64,000 bases of DNA from Rhodospirillales bacterium (GTDB lineage: Bacteria; Pseudomonadota; Alphaproteobacteria; BOG-932; Roseiterribacteraceae), in the NCBI GenBank assembly GCA_003165335.1, contig PLTD01000237.1:37637-101636 (forward strand). The letters run 5' to 3'. Below are positions 35,196-43,660 of this stretch, in pieces (the stretch's first letter is position 1; each line of letters begins with the position of its first letter). The notes under the pieces were generated by a model, which was given only the letters and a program-made list of their open reading frames with translations, ran no database searches and had not been told where the DNA came from. The position numbers and the translations under genes were made by a program.

Positions 35196-35474
35196 TCAGG
35201 TGCAGTAGACCTTGTAGAGCGTTTCAAGCACTTCACGCGCCGGCACACTGGAAATCGAGTACCAGATCGTCTGCCCTTCCCGCCGCGTAGAGACGATTCC
35301 ATCCTTGCGCAGCAGGGCCAGATGTTGGGAGACCGTCGAATCTCTGATTCCGAGAAATTCCCCCAACTGACCAACCGATCGCTCGTCCTCCACAAGTTGG
35401 CAAACGATCAGCAAACGGTGACGGTTGGCCAGAGACTTAAGAAGTTCGCTGGCACGCCCGGCGGATTCTACCAT
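35196..35474 (-). CDS. ArsR-family repressor, SqrR/BigR-like persulfide sensor
   Basis: A 92-aa winged-helix repressor. The core is ANRHRLLIVCQLVEDERSVG followed by the recognition helix GIRDSTVSQHLALLRKDG. Two cysteines, Cys25 in LLIVCQL and Cys91 two residues from the end, are 66 residues apart. That equals the spacing of the reactive pair in SqrR (Cys41/Cys107), which forms a polysulfide bridge. ATG 35474 is chosen since AAGGAAG precedes it; an upstream ATG at 35495 would place the first codons inside the operator. An ATTC-N8-GAAT operator lies just upstream, so autoregulation is expected, with the rhodanese as target. Confidence 0.85.
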   Translation of the reverse strand: MVESAGRASELLKSLANRHRLLIVCQLVEDERSVGQLGEFLGIRDSTVSQHLALLRKDGIVSTRREGQTIWYSISSVPAREVLETLYKVYCT

Positions 35475-35483
35475 TGCTTCCTT

Positions 35484-35511
35484 ACGTATATTCATAGTTG
35501 CGAATATACGT
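35484..35511. promoter_or_regulatory. Operator for the SqrR/BigR-like repressor (ATTC-N8-GAAT type)
   Basis: Perfect 10-bp inverted repeat ACGTATATTC (35484-35493) and GAATATACGT (35502-35511) with an 8-nt spacer. The inner ATTC-N8-GAAT equals the SqrR/BigR half-site arrangement as I recall it. It sits 10 bases upstream of the repressor start codon. Confidence 0.78.
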
Positions 35512-35614
35512 TGGCCTTCGACTGATTCAAGACCCTCTCGCCCATTCGATAATTCTTACGGCAGACCAGCAAAATGTTCGTTGCGGCAGGCGGCTTTTCG
35601 CGTAGGATTCACGC

Positions 35615-35992
35615 ATGTGGTTTGTAATTGGGGATTATGTGGCGGGGGCGGTGGTCGGCGCGGGAACGGCGCTGGCGGTCCATGCCATCGTCCAGCCGGG
35701 CATGGATATGGTGATCGCGATGCTGCTTGGCATGGCGATCGGCATGGTCCTGCATTTTGTGCTGGGTTTTATCCTGGCGCCGTTCCTGGGCATGTTTCAA
35801 ACGATGATGCCGGCATCGCTGATCGGTATGTACGGCGGAATGGCCTTCGGCATGCGGGATTCGATGGGCGCAGGGTCTGTCGAATGGAGCAGCTGCACGC
35901 TCGTCGGCATCATCTTCGGCATCGTCGTGGTTTTTGCCCTGCATGTTTACGACCGGGCGCTGCGCGCCGTCGTCGTCGAAGGGGCGGATTGA
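35615..35992 (+). CDS. Small integral membrane protein (125 aa)
   Basis: Three to four hydrophobic helices rich in Met and Gly (GMAIGMVLHFVLGFILAPFLG; MMPASLIGMYGGMAFGM; LVGIIFGIVVVFALHVY). No family is recognised with certainty. It is divergent from the repressor-rhodanese pair and three bases from the methyltransferase start, so the last two genes are co-transcribed. The Met-rich helices could suggest metal contact, which is speculative. Confidence 0.72.
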   Translation: MWFVIGDYVAGAVVGAGTALAVHAIVQPGMDMVIAMLLGMAIGMVLHFVLGFILAPFLGMFQTMMPASLIGMYGGMAFGMRDSMGAGSVEWSSCTLVGIIFGIVVVFALHVYDRALRAVVVEGAD

Positions 35993-35995
35993 CCG

Positions 35996-36601
35996 ATGGA
36001 CCTCGTCACCCAGGCCAAGTGGGATTCTCTCGCCGGATCGTTCGATTTTCTATCCCAGGCCGACGACCGCCGTTTCGCCGCAGCCAAGCGGAGCCTTTTC
36101 GCCAAGATAAAGGGCAAAACACTGCTGGTTGCGGTAGGCACCGGTAACGATTTCAAGTTTTTTCCGCCCGGCCACCACATTGTCGGAATTGATATCAGCC
36201 CGAAAATGCTGGAGCGCGCACGGCTTAAAGTCGGGGAATATCAGGGACAGATCGAGCTTGACGCTATGGACGTGACAGCTCTCGATTTTCCTGACGCTAG
36301 CTTCGATACCGTCGCAACCGTTTGCACCTTCTGCTCGGTACCCAAACCGGTCGCCGGCCTGAGCGAGCTTCGCCGAGTTCTTAAACCCGGCGGCCGCATC
36401 CTGATGTTCGAACATGTGCGCAGCCGAATCGGTCCTCTCGGCATATTGCAGGACCTGATGACACCCCTCACCCGCCGCAACGGACCCGACCTCAACCGCG
36501 ATACAGTCGCGAATGTTCACAGGGCCGGATTCAAGATCGTCCGGGTGAAAAATGCCTATCTCGACATCGTCAAGATGATCGAGGCGGAAAACCCGGCATA
36601 G
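35996..36601 (+). CDS. Class I SAM-dependent methyltransferase
   Basis: A 201-aa methyltransferase of the UbiE/Methyltransf_11 type. The SAM-binding motif I is LLVAVGTGNDFKFFP, slightly off the usual GxGxG. It is followed by VGIDISPKMLERARLK (motif post-I), DFPDASFDTVATVC (motif II) and LKPGGRILMFEHVRS (motif III). The pattern resembles phospholipid N-methyltransferase or menaquinone/ubiquinone methyltransferase relatives. It follows the small membrane protein gene with 3 nt between. Substrate unknown. Confidence 0.88.
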   Translation: MDLVTQAKWDSLAGSFDFLSQADDRRFAAAKRSLFAKIKGKTLLVAVGTGNDFKFFPPGHHIVGIDISPKMLERARLKVGEYQGQIELDAMDVTALDFPDASFDTVATVCTFCSVPKPVAGLSELRRVLKPGGRILMFEHVRSRIGPLGILQDLMTPLTRRNGPDLNRDTVANVHRAGFKIVRVKNAYLDIVKMIEAENPA

Positions 36602-36670
36602 CGCTGCTAGTGTCGATCCCTTGCTTACCGCGCTCCGAGTTTGAGGGGGCGACCTGCGATCGGCGTTCGG

Positions 36671-36838
36671 TCACCTCGACTGGGTAAAGCACTGTGCCAG
36701 CCACATGACCCGGTCAGTGCCGTTATCCAATGCCGTGATCTTCGCATGCCCGAATCCGTGTCCGGCCAGGTGCTTGTCCGCTAGCAGACGATCCAGTTCG
36801 TCGGCCGCTTCGTCCCGCCGCAAACCGGCTACAGGGCG
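36671..36838 (-). pseudogene. Truncated gene fragment next to IS256 debris
   Basis: An open minus-strand reading (LDRLLADKHLAGHGFGHAK, then TALDNGTDRVMWLAQCFTQ and stop at 36671) has a protein-like composition but is cut off exactly where the IS256 remnant begins. It probably is the C-terminal end of a disrupted gene; identity is not recognised. Confidence 0.3.
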
Positions 36839-37166
36839 CCGATCAACTCCGCCCCAGGGTATCGAAACTGGCAGCCTTCATGGACGAGGCGGAAAACGAC
36901 GTGTTCGCCTACATGAGCTTCCCGGTCGCGCACAGAACCAAGCTCCACTCGACCAATCCGATCGAGCGTCTCAATGGCGAAATCAAAAGACGCACCGACG
37001 TCGTCGGCATCTTCCCCAACGAGGGGCCATTACCCGCTTGGTCGGCGCGATCCTGCTCGAGCAGAACGATGAATGGGCTGTTCAGCGAGCCAGATACATG
37101 ACCCTGGAAACTATCGCCCCGTTGAGCGATGATCCGATCGTTATGCTGTCTGCAGTGGCCGCATAA
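36838..37166 (+). pseudogene. IS256-family transposase, 3' remnant with frameshift
   Basis: Only the C-terminal part of the Mutator/IS256 transposase survives: ADQLRPRVSKLAAFMDEAEN, then HSTNPIERLNGEIKRRTDVV (the conserved end of the catalytic domain), after which one base is missing (GAGGGGCCATTACC near 37020). Reading continues in the next frame with AITRLVGAILLEQNDEWAVQ to the usual end. About three quarters of the gene is absent. The sequence CTCTTACACCACGCC near 37210 resembles the right end of such elements. Non-functional. Confidence 0.85.
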
Positions 37167-37323
37167 CAGACCCGGCTGATCGAGCCGGAGATCAAGACGG
37201 CCCTGCCGCTCTTACACCACGCCTGTGGGCACGATCATCATAGGCAATATTGCTTGGACTATAACCGCCGCGTGCTTGAGGTTCTTCTCCCCCCCCGCAA
37301 GCGCTTCGAGAGGCTGAACAAAC

Positions 37324-37626
37324 ATGTCCGCTTATCTTCTCATTCGCGTGGAAGTGAACGACTTGGATCGCTATCGGAACTATATGGCGCTGACCCCGGC
37401 TGCCATCGCGAAATATCAAGGCCGCTTCATCGCCAGGGGCGGCGAGAGCGTTACCCTGGAAGGCCCACAAGAAACCCGACGACTGGCGATTGTCGAATTT
37501 CCGACTTTCCAATTGGCCAGAGAGTTTTACGACTCACCTGAATATCAAGCGGCCAAATCATTGCGCGATGGCGCTTGTCAGGCAGAATTCGTCGTGCTGG
37601 AAGGCCTTGATCCCTCATCGAGCTGA
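37324..37626 (+). CDS. DUF1330 domain protein
   Basis: A 100-aa dimeric alpha/beta-barrel protein of the DUF1330 family (YLLIRVEVNDLDRYRNYM; RFIARGGESVTLEGPQETRR; EFPTFQLAREFYDSPEYQAA). The family is common and its activity is unknown; distant relatives are mono-oxygenases or isomerases. It is a single gene just after the IS256 remains. No operon partner is obvious. Confidence 0.9.
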   Translation: MSAYLLIRVEVNDLDRYRNYMALTPAAIAKYQGRFIARGGESVTLEGPQETRRLAIVEFPTFQLAREFYDSPEYQAAKSLRDGACQAEFVVLEGLDPSSS

Positions 37627-37648
37627 CCTGAGCGCCACATCAGGCGAA

Positions 37649-39487
37649 ATGACGCCCCGCATCTCTGCTGTTTGCACTCGCGAGTTGAAAAGCTCTGGGC
37701 CGATTAGCGAAATCTATGCTCGCAAAGCTTGTGATCTGACACGCCGAACGGGCATAAACTCGTCGCCCGAAGTAGAAAGAAACAACAAGCTGAGTGCGGT
37801 TCGGCGAGCCAAACGATTGAGGCGTTGGCCGCTGCTCAGTGAAGATTTGAGGCCCGCTATTAATTCCGATCCATTTTCACAGTCGCCGACCGAGCGGGCC
37901 GGCCGCATCTCAATGGCCTTTTTTCTGGTTTTCCCGCTGATTTACGGCGGGTTATCCCTGGCGTTCGGTCAGGATATCAATTGGGATTTGCGAAACTATC
38001 ATTGGTACAACGCATACGCATTTCTGAACCATCGCAGCGATCGTGACCTGCTGGTTGCTCAGATCCAATCATTTTATAACCCGATACTCGATGTCCCTTT
38101 TTACCTTGCCGCCACGCATTTGCCGGCACGCGTCCTAGGGTTCCTCCTTGGGGCGATTCAGGGCCTGAACGGACTCCTTCTGTACGGTCTGGCATATGCG
38201 ATGCTCAAGCCGCAGCCGCCAATGCCCCGTACACTTCTGTCGATTGCCGCCGCCATCGTCGGGATGAGCGGCGGCGGTGTTTTGGGTGAGCTCGGCACCG
38301 ATTTTTGGGACAATATAGTCAGTCTCGGCCTGCTTTCGGGCCTGTTGCTGATCAACCGCAACATCGCAAATTGCGGCCGTCAGATGATCGGAACCGGCCT
38401 AGCCGGCATTCTGATCGGGGCGGCGGCGGCGGCGAAGCAACCTCACTTGCTGTATGTCGCGGGCATCGGGCTTGCGATCTTAACTTTGCCTGGCTCCGTA
38501 AGGAATCGAACAATGCGTGCGGGCTCCTACGGCGCGGGGGCCTTCGCAGGAATCCTTCTGACGTCAGGATTCTGGATGCTCCATCTGGCCCACGCATACG
38601 GCAGCCCACTGTTTCCATATTTCAACAACATCCTTCAGTCGCCGCTGGCCGATATTCACTTTGATTTTCGCGATAGCCAATTTCTGCCCAAATCGCTTTG
38701 GCATGCCGTTTTCTTCCCGGTCTACTTCACGCTGGACCCAGGTTTGGTGGGCGAAATACGGCAGCGCGGTCCTGCTATCCTGGCGCTTTACATCATACTT
38801 CCGTTGGCGCTGCTGCAATATTTTGTCCGCCGCAGACTGCGTGTGGAGGATCCGCCGGAAGCCAGAACCGACACCTTCGTGGAGCCGGTATTTTCACGAT
38901 TCCTCGTTGCTGCGATCGTGTTCAGCTACCTCGTTTGGCTCGTGATGTTCGGCATCTACCGCTATGCCATCCCGTTGGAGATGCTAGCCCCTTTGGGGCT
39001 TATAGCGGCATTCGCTCTGTGTCCGGGTCCGGTTCACCTTCGAACGGCGCTCATCCTCGTCGTTTTTGCTCTCTCGATCTTCGGCACCAAAAGGGGCATT
39101 TGGGATCGCGGCCCTTGGCATGATCGTTATGTAGAAATGTCTATTCCGCCGAAGCCGGCCGGCACGATGGTGCTAATGGCCGGAGGGTCGGATCCTATGG
39201 GGTTTCTAGCGAGCGGATTCCCGGCGGATTTTCCGATCGTCCGGATCGAGAGCAATTTCATGATGCCGCCCTATACACCGCCGACACGGTTTTTCGATCT
39301 TGCCCAGTCTAAGATTGCGCAACATCAGGGGCCATTCAGCATCGTTTTCTCGACACCGCAAAAAAGGGCCAATATCGACCAGGCCCTTTCAAACTATGGG
39401 CTGCTGCTCGATGTCGAAACATGCCGCCTCATTCCAAACTCTTTGACCGAGACGCGGATCGTTATCTGCGACGTTTCACGCCAGTAA
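37649..39487 (+). CDS. Large polytopic membrane protein, probable GT-C-type glycosyltransferase
   Basis: A 612-aa protein if started at ATG 37649; ATG 37913 (524 aa) is an equally good choice because the first 88 residues are poorly protein-like. About 10-12 hydrophobic helices start at FFLVFPLIYGGLSLAFG. The first periplasmic loop has QDINWDLRNYHWYNAYAFLN, with the acidic residues typical of GT-C enzymes that use polyprenyl-phosphate sugars. The C-terminal 150 residues form a soluble domain. I recognise no named family with certainty; a surface-sugar or arabinosyl/mannosyl transfer role is inferred. Confidence 0.68.
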   Translation: MTPRISAVCTRELKSSGPISEIYARKACDLTRRTGINSSPEVERNNKLSAVRRAKRLRRWPLLSEDLRPAINSDPFSQSPTERAGRISMAFFLVFPLIYGGLSLAFGQDINWDLRNYHWYNAYAFLNHRSDRDLLVAQIQSFYNPILDVPFYLAATHLPARVLGFLLGAIQGLNGLLLYGLAYAMLKPQPPMPRTLLSIAAAIVGMSGGGVLGELGTDFWDNIVSLGLLSGLLLINRNIANCGRQMIGTGLAGILIGAAAAAKQPHLLYVAGIGLAILTLPGSVRNRTMRAGSYGAGAFAGILLTSGFWMLHLAHAYGSPLFPYFNNILQSPLADIHFDFRDSQFLPKSLWHAVFFPVYFTLDPGLVGEIRQRGPAILALYIILPLALLQYFVRRRLRVEDPPEARTDTFVEPVFSRFLVAAIVFSYLVWLVMFGIYRYAIPLEMLAPLGLIAAFALCPGPVHLRTALILVVFALSIFGTKRGIWDRGPWHDRYVEMSIPPKPAGTMVLMAGGSDPMGFLASGFPADFPIVRIESNFMMPPYTPPTRFFDLAQSKIAQHQGPFSIVFSTPQKRANIDQALSNYGLLLDVETCRLIPNSLTETRIVICDVSRQ

Positions 39488-39518
39488 CGGCAGTGGGCAA
39501 GGAAGCCTATTCCGATCT

Positions 39519-39783
39519 CTAGCTGACGACATTCAAATCGCGCAGGCGGCAATATTCCTCAGCGTCCGCTCCCAATAGCTCACTCAAAACCTGCTTTGTG
39601 TCGGCTCCCGATTCCGGCAGCAGCGTATAGTCCGCGATCGGTGTGCTGGAATAGCGGATGGGATCGGCGACCATACGCAATGACCTCGGCGCCGAGATCG
39701 CCGAGCGTTTGAGCCGCTAACGGCCCGGCAAGGACGCGTGTCAGATCCAATACACGAATCCCTGACATCGGCATCGGCGACAT
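39519..39783 (-). pseudogene. CaiB/BaiF-type (family III) CoA-transferase with the middle deleted
   Basis: The minus strand starts like a family III CoA-transferase ([30 protein letters not shown]) and then breaks. It resumes in another frame with the family's C-terminus ([40 protein letters not shown]). A normal member is about 400 residues; here about 85 codons remain, so roughly 300 residues are lost in one clean deletion. It cannot be active. Its presence shows the cluster once had its own CoA-activation step. Confidence 0.85.
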
Positions 39784-39869
39784 TGTATGCTTCCCCCTCG
39801 GAATGGATCTCCGCTCGATCGGCATGGTGTATCAGTCGCCTCGACGGACTTGAACTGGAAGATTCGATA

Positions 39870-40751
39870 ATGGTCATGCCGACGAATATCGGCGTCGTCG
39901 ATACGATGCTGGATTTACCCTATCGCAATCGCAATTGGTCCAAGCAGTTTGCCCAGGTTCTGAGAGACCAGGAAAGCCGAACCCAGGCCTTTGTTCATCC
40001 CGCAGGATATATGTTCAAGAACCCCGTGACGGTCGAACGGGGTGAAGACCCGATCGGCGATACATTGCGGGAGATGGATCGCTTCAATATCGATGTCGCG
40101 GTCCTAACAGCGAACGACGATCTCTCAATCGAAGCGCTGAAACTGCACCCTGACCGCTTTGCCGGTTGCTTTATGACTGACCCCAACCAGGGCATGGATG
40201 CGGTACGCGCCCTCACCCGCGCCTATGAGCAAGGCGGCATTGTCGCCGCGAGTTTCTTCCCCGGCGGAGTCAATGTAGCGATCGACGACAAACGGGTATT
40301 CCCGATTTATGCAAAATGCGTCGAGCTCGATATTGCGATTTTCGTCAACAGCGGCGTCCCCGGGCCGCGGTTTCCCTTCCAGACTCAATATGTCGGCTTG
40401 GTCGATGAGGTCTGCTGGAACTTCCCGGAACTGAAATTCATTTTCCGCCACGGGTGCGAGCCATGGGCCGATCTGGCGGTCAAATTGATGTTGAAATGGC
40501 CGAATCTTTATTACTCGACCAGCGCCTTCGCACCGAAATTCTTCCCCAAGGAAATCATCGAATACGCCAACAGCCGTGGCGCCGACAAAGTCATGTATGC
40601 GGGCTATTACCCTTCGGGTCTGTCGCTCGAGCGCAGCTTTTCGGAACTCCCGAATGTCCCATTCCGTCCCCAGGTGTGGCCCAAATTCCTACGTGAAAAT
40701 GCGCTTAGAGTGCTAAAGCTGGATGGCGGGACCAAAGCTCAGCGTCGGTAG
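39870..40751 (+). CDS. Amidohydrolase-2 family protein
   Basis: A 293-aa TIM-barrel protein related to decarboxylating amidohydrolases. The N-terminal HxH metal motif of the family is not obvious: the first strand reads IGVVDTMLDLPY, so metal binding may differ. FIFRHGCEPWADLAVKLMLK and VMYAGYYPSGL match the later barrel strands, where the usual late Asp also seems absent. This pattern occurs in a subgroup found with enoyl-CoA hydratase-like genes. ATG 39870 is chosen over starts reaching into the CoA-transferase remnant. The crotonase gene begins 13 nt after its stop. Confidence 0.8.
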   Translation: MVMPTNIGVVDTMLDLPYRNRNWSKQFAQVLRDQESRTQAFVHPAGYMFKNPVTVERGEDPIGDTLREMDRFNIDVAVLTANDDLSIEALKLHPDRFAGCFMTDPNQGMDAVRALTRAYEQGGIVAASFFPGGVNVAIDDKRVFPIYAKCVELDIAIFVNSGVPGPRFPFQTQYVGLVDEVCWNFPELKFIFRHGCEPWADLAVKLMLKWPNLYYSTSAFAPKFFPKEIIEYANSRGADKVMYAGYYPSGLSLERSFSELPNVPFRPQVWPKFLRENALRVLKLDGGTKAQRR

Positions 40752-40764
40752 GGGGAATGCAAAA

Positions 40765-41550
40765 ATGAGCGAACTCGTTAAACTCGATCGCAACGGTCCG
40801 ATTGCAGTGCTCACCATGTGTAAACCGGAAAGGCGCAACGCCTTTTGTCCCGAGATGCGCCGCACCCTTACCCAGCATCTCTTGGATTTGGCGGTCGATC
40901 GTGATTGCCGTGCGATCGTGCTGACCGGGGCGCAGGGGCATTTCAGCGCCGGCGCGGACCTATCCCGCGTCGACGTAGCGGCGCCGCGGCCCAGCGCAAT
41001 TGAAACTCGACAAAATATGCTGGAGGTCCACGGGCTTATCCGCGCCCTGTTCTGCGGCCCGAAACCGGTTGTTGCCGCGGTCGAGGGCTTGGCCTTTGGC
41101 GGCGGATTCTCGATCGCTTTGGCCTGTGACTGGATCGTTGCGTCGCGTACTGCCCGCTTTGGCACCGCCTTCGCGCGGCTTGGCCTGATCGGCGACCTGG
41201 GAATCTATTACACTCTGAAAGCACGGGTCGGTCTGGTCGCAGCGCGGCGCATGCTGTCGCTGGGGGAACAAATAGCCGGCACAGACGCAGTGACTCTGGG
41301 AATTGCGGACCAGGTGAGCGAACCCGGTGAAGCGCTTGCACAAGCAATGATCGAAGCCGGAAAATATGCTCAGTCCGCACCTCTAACGATCGCCTACACA
41401 AAGGCTGCTTATGGCAACGGCATCGAAAACCTGGAAGACGCCCTTCGCGCCGAACTCGACTATCTGCCTTTGGTAATCGAATCTGAGGACTTTCAGAACG
41501 CACTGACGGCATTCAAGGCCAAGACCCAGCCGGTCTTTACCGGCGCATAA
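40765..41550 (+). CDS. Crotonase-fold protein lacking both hydratase glutamates
   Basis: A 261-aa enoyl-CoA hydratase/isomerase-fold protein. Oxyanion-hole segments HFSAGADLS and AFGGGFSIALACD are present. The two catalytic Glu of enoyl-CoA hydratase (Glu144 and Glu164 in the rat enzyme, 20 residues apart) align with Ser116 and Phe136, so ordinary hydration of an enoyl-CoA is unlikely. Other crotonases without these residues cleave C-C bonds, isomerise or hydrolyse thioesters. The ATG at 40765 follows AGGGGGA. It is co-directional with the amidohydrolase upstream. Confidence 0.88.
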   Translation: MSELVKLDRNGPIAVLTMCKPERRNAFCPEMRRTLTQHLLDLAVDRDCRAIVLTGAQGHFSAGADLSRVDVAAPRPSAIETRQNMLEVHGLIRALFCGPKPVVAAVEGLAFGGGFSIALACDWIVASRTARFGTAFARLGLIGDLGIYYTLKARVGLVAARRMLSLGEQIAGTDAVTLGIADQVSEPGEALAQAMIEAGKYAQSAPLTIAYTKAAYGNGIENLEDALRAELDYLPLVIESEDFQNALTAFKAKTQPVFTGA

Positions 41551-41567
41551 TATCTAGGATCGCCGGG

Positions 41568-41969
41568 CTAGAGGGCGGATATCTGCTCGATCAAAATTGT
41601 GACGGTTACCCGCGCGATCCCGGGCGGGTCATAGGGATAGCTCTCCAATCCCATGAATTCCTTGGCTATTAAATCGATGAAGCTGCGGTCGGGATCATCC
41701 TCGAGCTGGGCTCGGCCGCGAATTTCTAGATAGCGCATCGCATTTTTCGGATCGGGAATGCACAGAGAAACCCGGTCATCCTGGAGCAGGTTGCGATATT
41801 TGCCCCGAGACTTTGCGGTACTGAAACTCAAGCGGCTCCCGTCCCAAAGAGTCGATACTGGATGAGTCGATATCAGGCCGTCGGGTCTGATGGTCGACAC
41901 GAAGCTCAATCCCCGCAGATCCAGCAAGTCGCGGTGCGAAGCTGGAAACCGATTTATCGCTTCAGCCAT
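41568..41969 (-). CDS. PPOX-family (pyridoxamine 5'-phosphate oxidase-like) flavoprotein
   Basis: A 133-aa split-barrel protein that binds FMN or F420 (LLDLRGLSFVSTIRPDGLIS, HPVSTLWDGSRLSFSTAKSR, KYRNLLQDDRVSLCI). The family includes F420-dependent reductases and general nitro/ene reductases; cofactor choice is not readable. It is divergent from the TetR gene with a 161-nt gap and tail-to-tail with the crotonase gene. A luciferase-like F420-type protein is encoded at 49.9 kb. Confidence 0.87.
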   Translation of the reverse strand: MAEAINRFPASHRDLLDLRGLSFVSTIRPDGLISTHPVSTLWDGSRLSFSTAKSRGKYRNLLQDDRVSLCIPDPKNAMRYLEIRGRAQLEDDPDRSFIDLIAKEFMGLESYPYDPPGIARVTVTILIEQISAL

Positions 41970-42130
41970 TTACCAACTCCCCATGAGCTAAATCGCCATT
42001 CCGCATTTGCAGCCCTTCGCTATTGACGAGGGCCATTCTAAAAAGGAACTGTCTGTACCGCAAAGCGTGCTGGCGCCGAAATCCTGATGATATCCGCAGT
42101 GCGACAGGGACAGCCCGAAGAGGTAGATGC

Positions 42131-42763
42131 GTGAGCATATCGACGGCAATTGCACAAGCGCGCGGCCCGGGAAGACCGCGCAGTTTGGCCTCTGAAGAAG
42201 CGATCCTGGATGCGACCATGCAGATTCTCGCACGCGAAGGCTATGGCGGTTTGACCACCGACAAAATCGCGGCTCTCGCCAAGGCAAGCAAATCTACGAT
42301 CTATCGTCGTTGGCCGTCGAAGGAACATATGGTTTTGGCCGCGTTCGACCGGTCGCCCCCTCTTGAGCCAAAGAATAGCGACGACCTCTTGAACGACTTG
42401 CTCGACATCGTCATGCAGCTGGTCGACCTTATTCGGCAAACGCCGCTCGGCGGGGCTTTGCCCGCGCTGGTCTTCGAGCGGTCGCATAACGCGCAATTGG
42501 CCGAAGCCCTGGACCCGGTCATCGAACGCCGGAGAGAGCCCACAAAAGCAATTCTGCGCAGTGCGATACTTCGGGGAGATTTGCCTAAGAACACGGACCT
42601 GGAACTTGCAGTCGATTTGATTTGGGGACCGGTAATACTGCGAACGATTTTTACGCCAGGCGACGTCTCTATAGGCGCACTGCGCACCTTGCTCGCTGTC
42701 GTCGTAAGCGGGCTTATCCATGGGCCCGTGCCCTTAAGGATAGGCGGGGCGCATGGAGTATAA
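42131..42763 (+). CDS. TetR/AcrR-family transcriptional regulator
   Basis: A 210-aa repressor. Helix-turn-helix DKIAALAKASKSTIYRRWPSKEHMVLAAF; C-terminal TetR_C-type domain. The GTG at 42131 follows AGAGGTAG; longer readings upstream are not conserved-looking. It overlaps the next crotonase gene by 11 bases, so it is probably the local regulator of the crotonase/P450/dioxygenase genes. Confidence 0.88.
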   Translation: MSISTAIAQARGPGRPRSLASEEAILDATMQILAREGYGGLTTDKIAALAKASKSTIYRRWPSKEHMVLAAFDRSPPLEPKNSDDLLNDLLDIVMQLVDLIRQTPLGGALPALVFERSHNAQLAEALDPVIERRREPTKAILRSAILRGDLPKNTDLELAVDLIWGPVILRTIFTPGDVSIGALRTLLAVVVSGLIHGPVPLRIGGAHGV

Positions 42764-43571
42764 GTCTCTCATTTACGAAGTGCGTGATGGCGTTGCGCTG
42801 ATAACGCTGGCGAGAGAGGAGCGATTGAACGCCCTCAATAGCGACATGAACCGCGAATTGCCGCTGGTCTGGAGGCATTTTGAAGCGGACGACAATGCGC
42901 AAGTCGCAATCGTCACCGGACAGGGGCCCAAGGCATTTTGCGTTGGGGCGGACCTTAACGACCTGCCCAAATCGGACGATGACCCGACTGCCGGTACGCT
43001 TCAGTCGATTAAATGGAGTTCATTACAGAACGAGGTCTGGAAACCGGTCATCGCCGCTGTCAACGGGATGGCCGTCGGCGGCGGTCTGCATTTCATCGCA
43101 GACGCGGATATCGTCGTCGCCTCGGAAACTGCGACCTTTTTCGACTCCCATGTTGCTATCGGTTTTGCCTCCGCCCTCGAGCCGATTGCACTGTGCCGGC
43201 GGATGCCGATCGGTGCGGTCTTGCGGATGGCGCTGATGGGGGGCGCAGAGCGGCTAGGCGCGCAGGAGGCCCTTCGCCTCGGACTGGTCGATGAGGTAAC
43301 GCCGGCCGGCGAATTGCTCGACCGCGCATTCGCAATGGCGAACAAGATTCGCCGTCACTCGCCATCAGCGCTGGCCAGAACGAAAAAGGCGATATGGCAG
43401 GCGCAGGATATGGGGTTGAACCAGGCCCTGCAGCACGGCTGGAAATTACTGATAGCTCAAAGTGCTCATCCTGACGCAGCCGAAGGACCTCAGGCGTTCG
43501 GTCAACACCGGCGGCCGAACTGGCAGCCGTACTCGGCCTTGCTTGACGTGCCAAGCGACGGTGACGTCTAA
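42753..43571 (+). CDS. Crotonase-fold protein with His in both catalytic positions
   Basis: A 272-aa enoyl-CoA hydratase/isomerase-fold protein with both oxyanion segments (KAFCVGADLNDLP, AVGGGLHFIADAD). The residues matching the two catalytic Glu of enoyl-CoA hydratase are His113 and His133, 20 residues apart. It is therefore not a standard hydratase; a different acid-base chemistry on a CoA ester is likely. It overlaps the TetR gene by 11 bases and precedes the P450 gene by about 150 nt that contain a possible promoter. Confidence 0.88.
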   Translation: MEYKSLIYEVRDGVALITLAREERLNALNSDMNRELPLVWRHFEADDNAQVAIVTGQGPKAFCVGADLNDLPKSDDDPTAGTLQSIKWSSLQNEVWKPVIAAVNGMAVGGGLHFIADADIVVASETATFFDSHVAIGFASALEPIALCRRMPIGAVLRMALMGGAERLGAQEALRLGLVDEVTPAGELLDRAFAMANKIRRHSPSALARTKKAIWQAQDMGLNQALQHGWKLLIAQSAHPDAAEGPQAFGQHRRPNWQPYSALLDVPSDGDV

Positions 43572-43630
43572 GCTTTTCTTCGGATATGGACTGCCAGAAC
43601 CGAGCGACCGCCAAGGTCGCGCAAGTATTA

Positions 43631-43660
43631 TTGACAGCAAGATTATGGTACCCGTAGTGT
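43631..43660 (+). promoter_or_regulatory. Possible promoter upstream of the P450 gene
   Basis: TTGACA at 43631-43636, 18-nt spacer, TAGTGT at 43655-43660. The -35 is perfect and the -10 weak. It sits 64 nt before the P450 start and could drive the P450/dioxygenase/VOC/IOR operon. Confidence 0.4.
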
